Shown here piece by piece: positions 1 through 5,079 of a stretch of 5,611 nt of DNA (positions within the stretch are counted from its first letter, which is position 1; every line of letters starts with the position of its first letter). The position numbers and the translations under genes were made by a program. The notes under the pieces are model-generated. The model was not told where the DNA came from. It was given only the letters and a program-made list of their open reading frames with translations, and did no database searches. The DNA comes from Polaromonas sp. YR568 (GTDB taxonomy: Bacteria; Pseudomonadota; Gammaproteobacteria; Burkholderiales; Burkholderiaceae). The stretch covers positions 1 through 5,611 of the forward strand of contig CAMBWM010000160.1 in the NCBI GenBank assembly GCA_945871335.1. Reading direction: 5' to 3'.

Positions 1-441
1 CAGTGGGCCGTGGTTGGCGACACCTTTCCGGTGGGCTGCAAGTTCTCTGACAAGATTGTTTTCCCCGAGTTCTTTGCCTTGAACCAGGACAGCCAAGACC
101 CGCGCTTTAACACCGTCAATGGCATCTATGAGCCCGGTTGCGGCCTGGACAAGGTGCACATGTCTTGGGGCCATGACGAGTACCTTTACCAGTTGGTTAA
201 AGACCATTTGCCTGACCCGGCCCTGTACATGATTCGCTACCACTCGTTTTACAGCTGGCACCGCGAGGAACAGTACGGCCACCTGACCGACGCCAAGGAC
301 CGCGCTAACTTGGAGTGGGTGTCTAAGTTCAACCCCTACGATTTGTATTCCAAGAACCCGAATCCACTTGTATTGTCCGAGCTCAAGCCTTATTACGAAG
401 ACTTGATGGCCAAATACCTGCCCTCCACACTCAAGTTTTGA
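1..441 (+). CDS. myo-inositol oxygenase, C-terminal half (5' end outside window)
   Basis: This is the last 146 codons of a myo-inositol oxygenase (MIOX), the non-haem di-iron enzyme that uses O2 to cleave myo-inositol to D-glucuronate in the cytosol. The frame is open from base 1, so the start lies upstream. The first visible residues, QWAVVGDTFPVGC, match the conserved segment that follows the HD iron-binding pair in animal MIOX. Three later iron ligands of the family are visible: His in SWGHDEY (codon 58), His in RYHSFYSWH (codon 81) and Asp in FNPYDLYS (codon 114). They correspond to human H194, H220 and D253. The C-terminus (PYYEDLMAKYLPSTLKF) aligns with the normal end of the family, so the gene is not truncated at this side. 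The earlier ligands lie outside the window and cannot be checked. The gene converges on minE. Family assignment is strong; activity is inferred. Confidence 0.93.
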   Translation, partial: QWAVVGDTFPVGCKFSDKIVFPEFFALNQDSQDPRFNTVNGIYEPGCGLDKVHMSWGHDEYLYQLVKDHLPDPALYMIRYHSFYSWHREEQYGHLTDAKDRANLEWVSKFNPYDLYSKNPNPLVLSELKPYYEDLMAKYLPSTLKF

Positions 442-465
442 GCCGCCTGCGCAAGGCTTAAGCCA

Positions 466-484
466 CAGCCAAGCGAAATGGCTG
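466..484. terminator. possible hairpin between convergent MIOX and minE genes
   Basis: A perfect 6-bp inverted repeat (CAGCCA/TGGCTG) with a 7-base loop lies in the 71-bp space between the two converging stop codons. A 10-bp palindrome, GGCTTAAGCC, sits just before it at 455-464. Neither is followed by a T-run on either strand, so it is at best a weak bidirectional terminator or part of a Rho-dependent one. Confidence 0.25.
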
Positions 485-512
485 GACCGTGCTGGTGTTG
501 ACCCGCTCTAAT

Positions 513-773
513 TTACTTGCTGTCAGGCAACTCAATCTTGACTTCGAGCACGTCCAGGTTGTCCTGTCGCTCGAGGTTGACTTTGATGTCGTCAGGATTG
601 ATGTTGATGTACTTGGAGATCACGGCGATCAAGTCGCGCTGCAGTGCCGGCAGGTAGTCGGGCTGGTGGCTGCCGCTTGAGCGCTCGTGCGCCAGGATGA
701 TCTGCAATCGCTCTTTGGCAACACTGGCGGTTTGTTTTTTTTCGCCGAGCAAAAAGGAAAGGAAAGACGCCAT
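513..773 (-). CDS. minE: cell division topological specificity factor MinE
   Basis: MinE of 86 residues (E. coli: 88). It binds MinD at the membrane, displaces MinC, stimulates MinD ATPase and so drives the pole-to-pole Min oscillation. Domains visible in order: an N-terminal amphipathic membrane-targeting segment ([10 protein letters not shown], 1-10); the anti-MinCD/MinD-contact segment with [10 protein letters not shown] (22-31); and the topological specificity domain (about 32-86), including the [16 protein letters not shown] stretch and the beta strand VKVNLE-like IKVNLERQ (63-70). The ATG lies 2 bp after the minD stop, so the two are almost certainly translationally coupled. A G-rich candidate ribosome site (GGGGG) lies inside the last codons of minD. 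It is the last gene of the leftward min operon. Confidence 0.97.
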   Translation of the reverse strand: MASFLSFLLGEKKQTASVAKERLQIILAHERSSGSHQPDYLPALQRDLIAVISKYININPDDIKVNLERQDNLDVLEVKIELPDSK

Positions 774-775
774 GT

Positions 776-1591
776 TTATTTACCCCCGAAGAGGCGTTTC
801 AAAAAGCCGGGTTTTTCTGCGTCGATGAAGCGCAGTGGTTTGTCTTCACCCAAAAAGCGGTCAATCACGTCTTTGTAGGCTTCAGACACGTCGGTGCCGG
901 CCATATGAACGGCCGGCACGCCCTGGTTGGAGGCTTGCAGAACAGACTCTGACTCGGGAATCACGCCTATCAGTTTGATGCGCAAAATGTCAGTGATGTC
1001 CTCCAGCGAGAGCATCTGCCCTTGGTCTACGCGGTTCGGGTTGTAGCGTGTGATTAGAAGGTGCTCTTTAACAGGCTCGCTGCCTTCGATGCCGCGTTTA
1101 GTTTTACTCGACAGCATGCCCAGGATGCGATCGGAGTCACGCACAGAGGACACTTCCGGGTTCGTGACAATCAGCGCTTCATCGGCAAAATGCATGGCCA
1201 TCAGAGCCCCCGTCTCAATGCCAGCCGGAGAGTCGCAGATGATGTATTCGAAGTCCATGGCGGACAGGTCGTGCAAAACTTTTTCTACGCCGTCTTTGGT
1301 CAGCGCCTCTTTGTCGCGGGTTTGCGATGCGGCCAGCACATACAGGTTGTCGCACTGCTTGTCCTTGATTAGCGCTTGGTTGAGGTTGGCCTCACCCTGA
1401 ATGACGTTGATCAGGTCATACACCACGCGGCGCTCGCAGCCCATGATCAGGTCCAGATTACGCAGGCCCACATCAAAGTCGATAACCGCTGTTTTGTGCC
1501 CGCGCAAAGCCAGGCCGGTCGCAAAACTGGCGCTGGTGGTGGTTTTGCCCACGCCGCCTTTGCCGGAGGTGACCACAATGATTTTTGCCAT
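776..1591 (-). CDS. minD: septum site-determining ATPase MinD
   Basis: MinD, 271 residues, a ParA/MinD-family deviant Walker ATPase. ATP binding makes it dimerise on the inner membrane, where it recruits MinC and then MinE. Visible features: the deviant Walker A loop KGGVGKTT at 11-18 with signature Lys11 and catalytic Lys16; switch I around [10 protein letters not shown] (D38, D40); switch II/Walker [10 protein letters not shown] with D120; and a C-terminal amphipathic membrane-targeting helix [10 protein letters not shown] (262-271), almost identical to the E. coli one. The ATG is preceded by AAGGA (1601-1605 on the complementary strand) at 9-nt spacing. It sits 30 bp after minC and 2 bp before minE. 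All key residues are present, so it should be functional. Confidence 0.98.
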   Translation of the reverse strand: MAKIIVVTSGKGGVGKTTTSASFATGLALRGHKTAVIDFDVGLRNLDLIMGCERRVVYDLINVIQGEANLNQALIKDKQCDNLYVLAASQTRDKEALTKDGVEKVLHDLSAMDFEYIICDSPAGIETGALMAMHFADEALIVTNPEVSSVRDSDRILGMLSSKTKRGIEGSEPVKEHLLITRYNPNRVDQGQMLSLEDITDILRIKLIGVIPESESVLQASNQGVPAVHMAGTDVSEAYKDVIDRFLGEDKPLRFIDAEKPGFLKRLFGGK

Positions 1592-1621
1592 GAAAGAGAG
1601 TCCTTTTTTTAAGCCGAGTAA

Positions 1622-2419
1622 TTAGGTAAGCGCAAGCATCACGAGTTTTTCGCCTTCGAGTCGCACCTGTGTCGGCTTGCCCTGTACTTGCTGGGGAAGC
1701 GGGTTTTCGCTGGTGCGGTAGATGCCGGCAATAGAGATCAGTTCGGCTTCCAGGCTGAGCGCGAAGATGCGTGCGTCGGTGTTTCCGCGGGCGCCTGCCA
1801 TGGCTTTGCCGCGCAGCGGCGCATAGACATGAATGTGGCCGTCCGCAATGATTTCGGCGCCGGTGTTGACCATTGCCAACACCACCAGGTCGCGCCCGCG
1901 AGCGTAAATTTGCTGACCTGAGCGTACCGGCTTGAGAATCACCATGGCGCCCAAGGGGGGTGCCGCCGCGACCGGCGCCTGCACGGGAGCCGCAACCTTG
2001 CCGGGGCCGCTGATCGCGCTGGCGGGAGAAAGCGTGGGTGGGTTGTTACCGGCTACGCGGGCGTCGGGTGCGGGCAGCAGCCCCGCTGCAACGCCGGCGG
2101 CCGTTTGGCTGTCGCTGCCGCCCTTGACTGCGATGGGCGCCACGCGCATGGCTCTGAGCATGCTCAGCAGTGCCGGGAAATCGATCTCCGCTGGCGCAGT
2201 GCCGGCCGCATCGGCGGCCGCGTTCATGGGCGATAGATCGATCACCATCGGGTCATTTTCAAAAAAATCGGGAATGTCGCCAAAGCGCGCCTTGAGCTCT
2301 TTGGCCAGCAGGACCAGGTCGGCAGACTTGAGCAGCAACGCCACCAGGGGCAGGTTGGCACTTTTGATCTCGAAAGTGGCCGGAGAGATGGATGCGCTGG
2401 ACGAGGATGCTGCTGTCAT
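1622..2419 (-). CDS. minC: septum site-determining protein MinC
   Basis: MinC, the FtsZ polymerisation inhibitor of the Min system. With the ATG at 2419 it is 265 residues, longer than E. coli MinC (231). The N-terminal FtsZ-inhibiting domain spans about 15-100 (FEIKSANLPLVALLL start, FGDIPDFFENDPMVIDLS). An Ala/Pro/Gly-rich linker fills about 101-158 and accounts for the extra length. The C-terminal beta-helix domain spans about 160-262, with the RSGQ motif (166-169) known to contact MinD, followed by GAEIIADGHIHVYAPLRGKAMAGA. Start choice is uncertain: an in-frame TTG at 2450-2452 would add 11 residues, and a stop at 2465-2467 limits the frame. Neither start has a good Shine-Dalgarno; I prefer ATG because the added residues are not domain sequence. 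First gene of minCDE. Confidence 0.95.
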   Translation of the reverse strand: MTAASSSSASISPATFEIKSANLPLVALLLKSADLVLLAKELKARFGDIPDFFENDPMVIDLSPMNAAADAAGTAPAEIDFPALLSMLRAMRVAPIAVKGGSDSQTAAGVAAGLLPAPDARVAGNNPPTLSPASAISGPGKVAAPVQAPVAAAPPLGAMVILKPVRSGQQIYARGRDLVVLAMVNTGAEIIADGHIHVYAPLRGKAMAGARGNTDARIFALSLEAELISIAGIYRTSENPLPQQVQGKPTQVRLEGEKLVMLALT

Positions 2420-2485
2420 GGGTAGGGGCGCAGAGTGGCTGTGGGTGAGCAAAAACCGTCTTTTTTAGCTAAGCGCCAAGAATCT

Positions 2486-2501
2486 GCCTTGCCGGCAGGG
2501 C
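2486..2501 (-). terminator. near-palindrome after the EEP gene, weak terminator candidate
   Basis: GCCTTGCCGGCAGGGC reads as a 16-bp palindrome with one mismatched pair, 16 bp beyond the stop codon of the upstream leftward gene. No T-run follows it directly. The A-rich stretch nearer minC (2461-2466, complement) lies some 20 bp further on and gives A, not U, in the transcript. It could equally be a regulatory site for minC. The rest of the 98-bp spacer 2420-2517 shows no convincing sigma-70 promoter. Confidence 0.2.
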
Positions 2502-2517
2502 TTAAACCGAGAGTATT

Positions 2518-3342
2518 TTAACAGTGCGCCCAGAGCATGATCTCGGCGGCCAGCGGTGCGTGGTCCGAGAGCTTGGCCCAAGGCTGTCGGGGCAAGACCA
2601 TGGGTGCATGACCTTCTGCGTTGCGCACATAAATCCGGTCCAGCCGTAAAACAGGTAGCCGTGCCGGAAAGGTTCGCGCCGACTGCCCGTGAGCTTGCAT
2701 AAACACCTCATGCAAACCAGCCCCCCGCTCGAGCTGTGCGTGCGCCAGCCCGCGCCAGTCGTTGAAGTCGCCGGCGACTATCAGCGGTGCTTGGCGGGGA
2801 ATATCCTGTCGAATCATCTCGCACATGCGTTTGATTTGTTGCCGGCGGTGCGACTCCAGCAGACCCAGATGCACGCAGACGGCGTGAACATGAGGCCGTT
2901 GGTCGGGCATGTCCAGCACGCAATGCAGCAACCCGCGGCGTTCAGGGCCACCGGTTGAAATGTCCAGGTTCTCGTAGCGAAGGATTGGAAACTTCGACAT
3001 CACGGCATTGCCATGGTGGCCTTTGGTGTAAACAGCGTTGCGCCCGTAAGCAAAATCCGGCCAGATGCTGTCAGCCAAAAACTCGTAATGCGGCGATTGC
3101 GGGTAATTTTTGAATTTATCCGCGTGCGATGTGTGCGTACCGCTGACCTCTTGTAAAAAGACCACGTCCGCGCCCACTTGCCGCACTGCGTCTCGAAGTT
3201 CGTGCAAGATGAATTTGCGGTTGAAAAAAGTAAAACCCTTGTGGATGTTCACCGTCATCACCTTGATGGACAAGGCGGGTGTTCCGGGTTCAAAAGACAG
3301 TTCGGTTTCAGGCGCCTGGGTGGCGGGTCGCGCAGCGAGCAT
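2518..3342 (-). CDS. endonuclease/exonuclease/phosphatase (EEP) family protein, YbhP-like
   Basis: A 274-residue protein of the EEP fold (exonuclease III/DNase I/sphingomyelinase superfamily), Mg-dependent phosphodiesterases. Family catalytic motifs appear in the usual order: VNIHKG (Asn32), FLQEV (Glu65, metal ligand), HHGNAVMSK (110-117), VHLGLLESHR (His158), GDFNDW (Asp192, Asn194), LDRIYV (Asp235) and SDHAPL (Asp260-His261). The set looks complete. The overall sequence resembles E. coli YbhP, whose gene neighbours a cardiolipin synthase; no such gene is visible here, and the next gene downstream is minC. The substrate cannot be read from sequence. No membrane segment or clear signal peptide is seen. 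Start: ATG at 3340-3342 is preferred; an in-frame TTG at 3394-3396 would add 18 residues. Neither has a clear ribosome site. Confidence 0.88.
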   Translation of the reverse strand: MLAARPATQAPETELSFEPGTPALSIKVMTVNIHKGFTFFNRKFILHELRDAVRQVGADVVFLQEVSGTHTSHADKFKNYPQSPHYEFLADSIWPDFAYGRNAVYTKGHHGNAVMSKFPILRYENLDISTGGPERRGLLHCVLDMPDQRPHVHAVCVHLGLLESHRRQQIKRMCEMIRQDIPRQAPLIVAGDFNDWRGLAHAQLERGAGLHEVFMQAHGQSARTFPARLPVLRLDRIYVRNAEGHAPMVLPRQPWAKLSDHAPLAAEIMLWAHC

Positions 3343-3414
3343 GAGATTGCAGACGGTTTTTAAACAGCAGTCGGTAAGGCCTACACCATACGCCAATCCA
3401 GTGCTGCGCTCTTT

Positions 3415-3420
3415 CTTATA
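3415..3420 (-). promoter_or_regulatory. possible -10 element for the EEP gene
   Basis: On the complementary strand TATAAG (5 of 6 to TATAAT) lies in an AT-richer patch of the divergent spacer, about 73 bp upstream of the preferred ATG at 3342. No good -35 hexamer is found at 16-18 bp, so this is tentative. If real, a start near 3408 would leave a leader of roughly 65 nt to the ATG, or only about 12 nt to the alternative TTG, which slightly favours the ATG. Confidence 0.25.
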
Positions 3421-3479
3421 CAGTTAGTACTTACCTGCGTTGCGAAATCTTGCGCGCGCCGGCCATGGTCTTGTACCGG

Positions 3480-3483
3480 GGAG
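3480..3483 (+). promoter_or_regulatory. ribosome binding site fixing the nnrU start
   Basis: GGAG, within GGGGAG, lies 7 nt before the ATG at 3491. The frame can be extended upstream to a TTG at 3440, but that start has no such site and would put 17 mostly polar residues before the first membrane helix. This site therefore decides for ATG 3491. Confidence 0.7.
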
Positions 3484-3490
3484 TCTGGAA

Positions 3491-4072
3491 ATGTTGATTT
3501 ATTTACTGGCCGGATTGATTCTTTTTTTGGGCGTTCATTCCACGCGCATGTTGGCCGATGAGTGGCGTAGCCGAAGCATTGCGCGCATTGGTGCCAAACC
3601 CTGGAAGGGTTTGTACGCGCTGGCCTCTTTGGCCGGCTTTGTCTTGTTGGTGTGGGGCTTTGGTGTCGCCCGCCAAGAACCGGTGCAGTTGTGGAACCCG
3701 CCCGTTGGCATGCGGCATCTGGCCATCTCCTTGACTTGGGTGGCTTTTGTTTTGCTGGCTGCCGCCGAGGTGCCAGGCAACCATATCAAAGCGCGCCTGC
3801 ACCATCCGATGCTGCTGGGCACCAAAGTTTGGGCGCTGGCCCATTTGCTGGCCAACGGCACTTTGGCCGGCGCTCTGTTGTTTGGTAGTTTCTTGATCTG
3901 GTCGGTGACCCTGTTTGCCAGCGCCCGCCGGCGTGACCGGCGCCTGGATGTGGTCTACGCCCCGGGCACAGCCAGCCGCACAGCCATCGTGCTGGCCGCC
4001 GGAACGCTGGCCTGGGCGGTGTTTGCCTTTTGGCTGCACGGCCTGCTGATCGGCATCCGGCCGATCGGCTAG
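3491..4072 (+). CDS. NnrU family membrane protein
   Basis: A 193-residue polytopic inner-membrane protein of the NnrU family. NnrU was named from nitrite/nitric oxide reduction clusters; plant zeta-carotene isomerase (Z-ISO), a haem-dependent enzyme, is a distant relative. Hydrophobic segments lie at about 2-17, 41-58, 76-94, 113-141 (long, perhaps two) and 163-187. The family hallmark is visible in the centre: HHPMLLGTKVWALAHLLANG (104-123), with His104/105 and His118, plus His16 in LGVHSTR near the first helix. These histidines are candidate haem or metal ligands by analogy with Z-ISO, but this is inference. No denitrification genes are nearby, so a role in NO metabolism is not supported by context. 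The gene converges on the Spy-like gene, leaving a 21-bp gap between stops with no obvious terminator. Confidence 0.88.
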   Translation: MLIYLLAGLILFLGVHSTRMLADEWRSRSIARIGAKPWKGLYALASLAGFVLLVWGFGVARQEPVQLWNPPVGMRHLAISLTWVAFVLLAAAEVPGNHIKARLHHPMLLGTKVWALAHLLANGTLAGALLFGSFLIWSVTLFASARRRDRRLDVVYAPGTASRTAIVLAAGTLAWAVFAFWLHGLLIGIRPIG

Positions 4073-4093
4073 CCCGCGCAGGCCGGCGAGTGT

Positions 4094-4633
4094 TTACTTG
4101 CCACCCATGTGAGCCATGGGGCCGGTGTGACCCCCGTGTCCCTTGTTGTGATCGCCGTGCCGCCCTGCCGTGCGACTTAACTGCTCGTCAAACACCTTCT
4201 GTTGTGCTGGGGTCAGCACTGCGTAAAACGTCTTGACGGCCGCTGCCCGCTGATCCATTTGCTGGCCCATATCGGCCATGCGCTGTGTGTGCAGCGAGCG
4301 CATGCGGTCGATGCGCTCAGGCGTTGGCAGCTTGTCTAGCTCAGCGTGCGCAGCGGCCATGGGGGCATGTGGCTTGGTCTGCACCGTGCGGGTGAAGCTT
4401 GTCCATGCGGCCTCTTGTGCGGGCGTTAGCTGCAGTTTGGTTTTGACTGCTGCCATCTGATCGGCCATGCGTGCTTGCATTTTGGCGGGCTCGTGTTGGC
4501 GCGCGCCCTCGGAGTGCATGCCGTGTCCACCACCAGCGGCCGCCGGCCCGCCTTGGGCCATGCTGAGACTGGCGCCGGTGCAAAGCAGGGCGGTTAGAAG
4601 AAAGCGTTGGAAGGTTTTTTTGTGGGAGGTCAT
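4094..4633 (-). CDS. Spy/CpxP-like periplasmic LTXXQ-motif protein with His/Met-rich tail
   Basis: A 179-residue exported protein of the Spy/CpxP type, a family of ATP-independent periplasmic chaperones and stress sensors. Residues 1-26 form a signal peptide: basic HKK start, hydrophobic FLLTALLCTGASL, cleavage probably after SMA-26. Two family motifs, LTPAQ, occur at 69-73 and 140-144, separated by a predicted helical, charged and Met-rich region. Histidines and methionines are concentrated at the start of the mature protein (H37, M39, H40, H47) and in the tail (H159, H162, H166, H169, M173, H175, M176), suggesting metal binding, plausibly copper given copZ/copA next door. The ATG has an AAGGA site (4643-4647, complement) at 9-nt spacing. 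Chaperone versus metal-sensor role cannot be told from sequence. Confidence 0.85.
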   Translation of the reverse strand: MTSHKKTFQRFLLTALLCTGASLSMAQGGPAAAGGGHGMHSEGARQHEPAKMQARMADQMAAVKTKLQLTPAQEAAWTSFTRTVQTKPHAPMAAAHAELDKLPTPERIDRMRSLHTQRMADMGQQMDQRAAAVKTFYAVLTPAQQKVFDEQLSRTAGRHGDHNKGHGGHTGPMAHMGGK

Positions 4634-4753
4634 GAGTGTCTATCCTTGAGTTGGCTGAGTAAAAGAGCGTTCCATCTGTGCCCGTGGCTTGCAGACAGAA
4701 GTTCAGTGTCAGCCGAGGTCGTATCGCGCGGATGACGGCTTGATATACGTTTG

Positions 4754-4770
4754 TAAAGTTGATTAAAGTT
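4754..4770. promoter_or_regulatory. phased direct repeat, possible response-regulator (CpxR-like) box
   Basis: TAAAGTT occurs twice with a 3-bp spacer, giving a 10-bp period, in an AT-rich island about 120 bp upstream of the Spy-like ATG. Read from 4753 it is GTAAA-N5-TTAAA, one base off the CpxR consensus GTAAA-N5-GTAAA; a third TTAAA follows at 4769-4773. CpxR controls spy and cpxP in enterobacteria, so the placement fits. On the complementary strand a TATATC hexamer (4742-4747) just downstream could be the -10 of an activated promoter that lacks a good -35. Confidence 0.35.
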
Positions 4771-4795
4771 AAACGCGCAAGCTTTCAGCCCCTGT

Positions 4796-4820
4796 TAAGC
4801 CCCAACTCAGTCGGGGCTTA
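4796..4820. terminator. 8-bp stem hairpin overlapping the copZ stop codon
   Basis: TAAGCCCC (4796-4803) and GGGGCTTA (4813-4820) form a perfect 8-bp stem with a 9-base loop that contains the copZ stop codon (4807-4809). The stem is stable and GC-rich but lacks a following U-run in either direction. It may end or protect the copZ transcript, or separate it from the Spy-like gene. The remaining spacer to 4634 holds no gene. Confidence 0.4.
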
Positions 4821-5007
4821 CCGCATAACCTTCTTCGGTGATGGCTTGCGCCAGCGCCTGTCTGTTGGCGGCGCTGTCAACGTCAACCCGGTTGGCGGCC
4901 CGGTCAATCGTGACCACGGCTTGCGGGTCAATTTGTTGCACGGCGGTTTTGACAGCGCGTTCGCAGTGGCCGCAGGTCATGCCCGAGACATGAAAGGTTT
5001 GGTGCAT
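4807..5007 (-). CDS. copZ: CopZ-type copper chaperone (single HMA domain)
   Basis: A 66-residue protein that is one complete heavy-metal-associated (HMA) domain. It starts MHQTFHVSGMTCGHCERAV; the metal-binding motif GMTCGHC is at 9-15 with Cys12 and Cys15. The rest follows the beta-alpha-beta-beta-alpha-beta pattern, ending in the typical ITEEGYAV. There is no signal peptide, so it acts in the cytosol, where such proteins carry Cu(I), usually to a CopA ATPase; a copA-like gene diverges from it 72 bp away. The ATG is preceded by a strong AAGGAGA site (5014-5020, complement) 6 nt upstream. A MerP-like mercury protein is an alternative but would have a signal peptide; related HMA proteins can carry other soft metals. 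Confidence 0.9.
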   Translation of the reverse strand: MHQTFHVSGMTCGHCERAVKTAVQQIDPQAVVTIDRAANRVDVDSAANRQALAQAITEEGYAVSPD

Positions 5008-5034
5008 CAGAAATCTCCTTGGTTAGATGGTCTG

Positions 5035-5063
5035 AGCATAGTCCTGGCCCTGGTCTGCGGCAA
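5035..5063 (-). promoter_or_regulatory. candidate copZ promoter
   Basis: On the complementary strand TTGCCG (5058-5063) and TATGCT (5035-5040) are separated by 17 bp, each matching 4 of 6 consensus bases. The predicted start near 5028 would give a leader of about 20 nt containing the strong copZ ribosome site, a sensible arrangement. The element overlaps the dyad described for copA. Confidence 0.4.
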
Positions 5064-5073
5064 GGTTTAAGCT
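5044..5073 (+). promoter_or_regulatory. candidate CueR/MerR-type operator and copA promoter
   Basis: An imperfect dyad, CCCTGG (5048-5053) N6 GCAAGG (5060-5065), lies between a poor -35 (CTGGCC, 5044-5049) and a -10-like TAAGCT (5068-5073), spaced 18 bp. The long spacer carrying the dyad, and the run AAGGTTTAAGCT, resemble the E. coli copA promoter controlled by CueR (AAGGTTTAACCT). Only 4 of 6 half-site positions are symmetric, and no regulator gene is in the window, so this is a candidate only. The same bases would serve the divergent copZ promoter. Confidence 0.4.
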
Positions 5074-5079
5074 CAGGCC

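Noticed and set aside
1932..2468. 178-codon open frame on the + strand over minC
   Set aside because: It is antisense to the well-supported minC and its Ala/Gly/Ser-rich translation comes from the GC-rich linker codons; no recognisable domain.
3343..3396. N-terminal extension of the EEP protein from TTG 3396
   Set aside because: The 18 extra residues are not part of the fold, the start is TTG without a good ribosome site, and an ATG follows; kept only as an alternative.
3503..4039. 178-codon open frame on the - strand over nnrU
   Set aside because: Gln/His-rich product without domain features, fully antisense to nnrU; it is a by-product of codon bias in the hydrophobic gene.
4060..4069. Palindrome GCCGATCGGC at the end of nnrU as a terminator
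   Set aside because: It has no loop and no T-run and lies inside the coding sequence; such GC palindromes are common by chance in this base composition.
4119..4633. Lipoprotein signal in the Spy-like protein (ALLC at 15-18)
   Set aside because: Leu before the Cys does not fit the lipobox, and a normal cleavage site (SMA) follows at 26.
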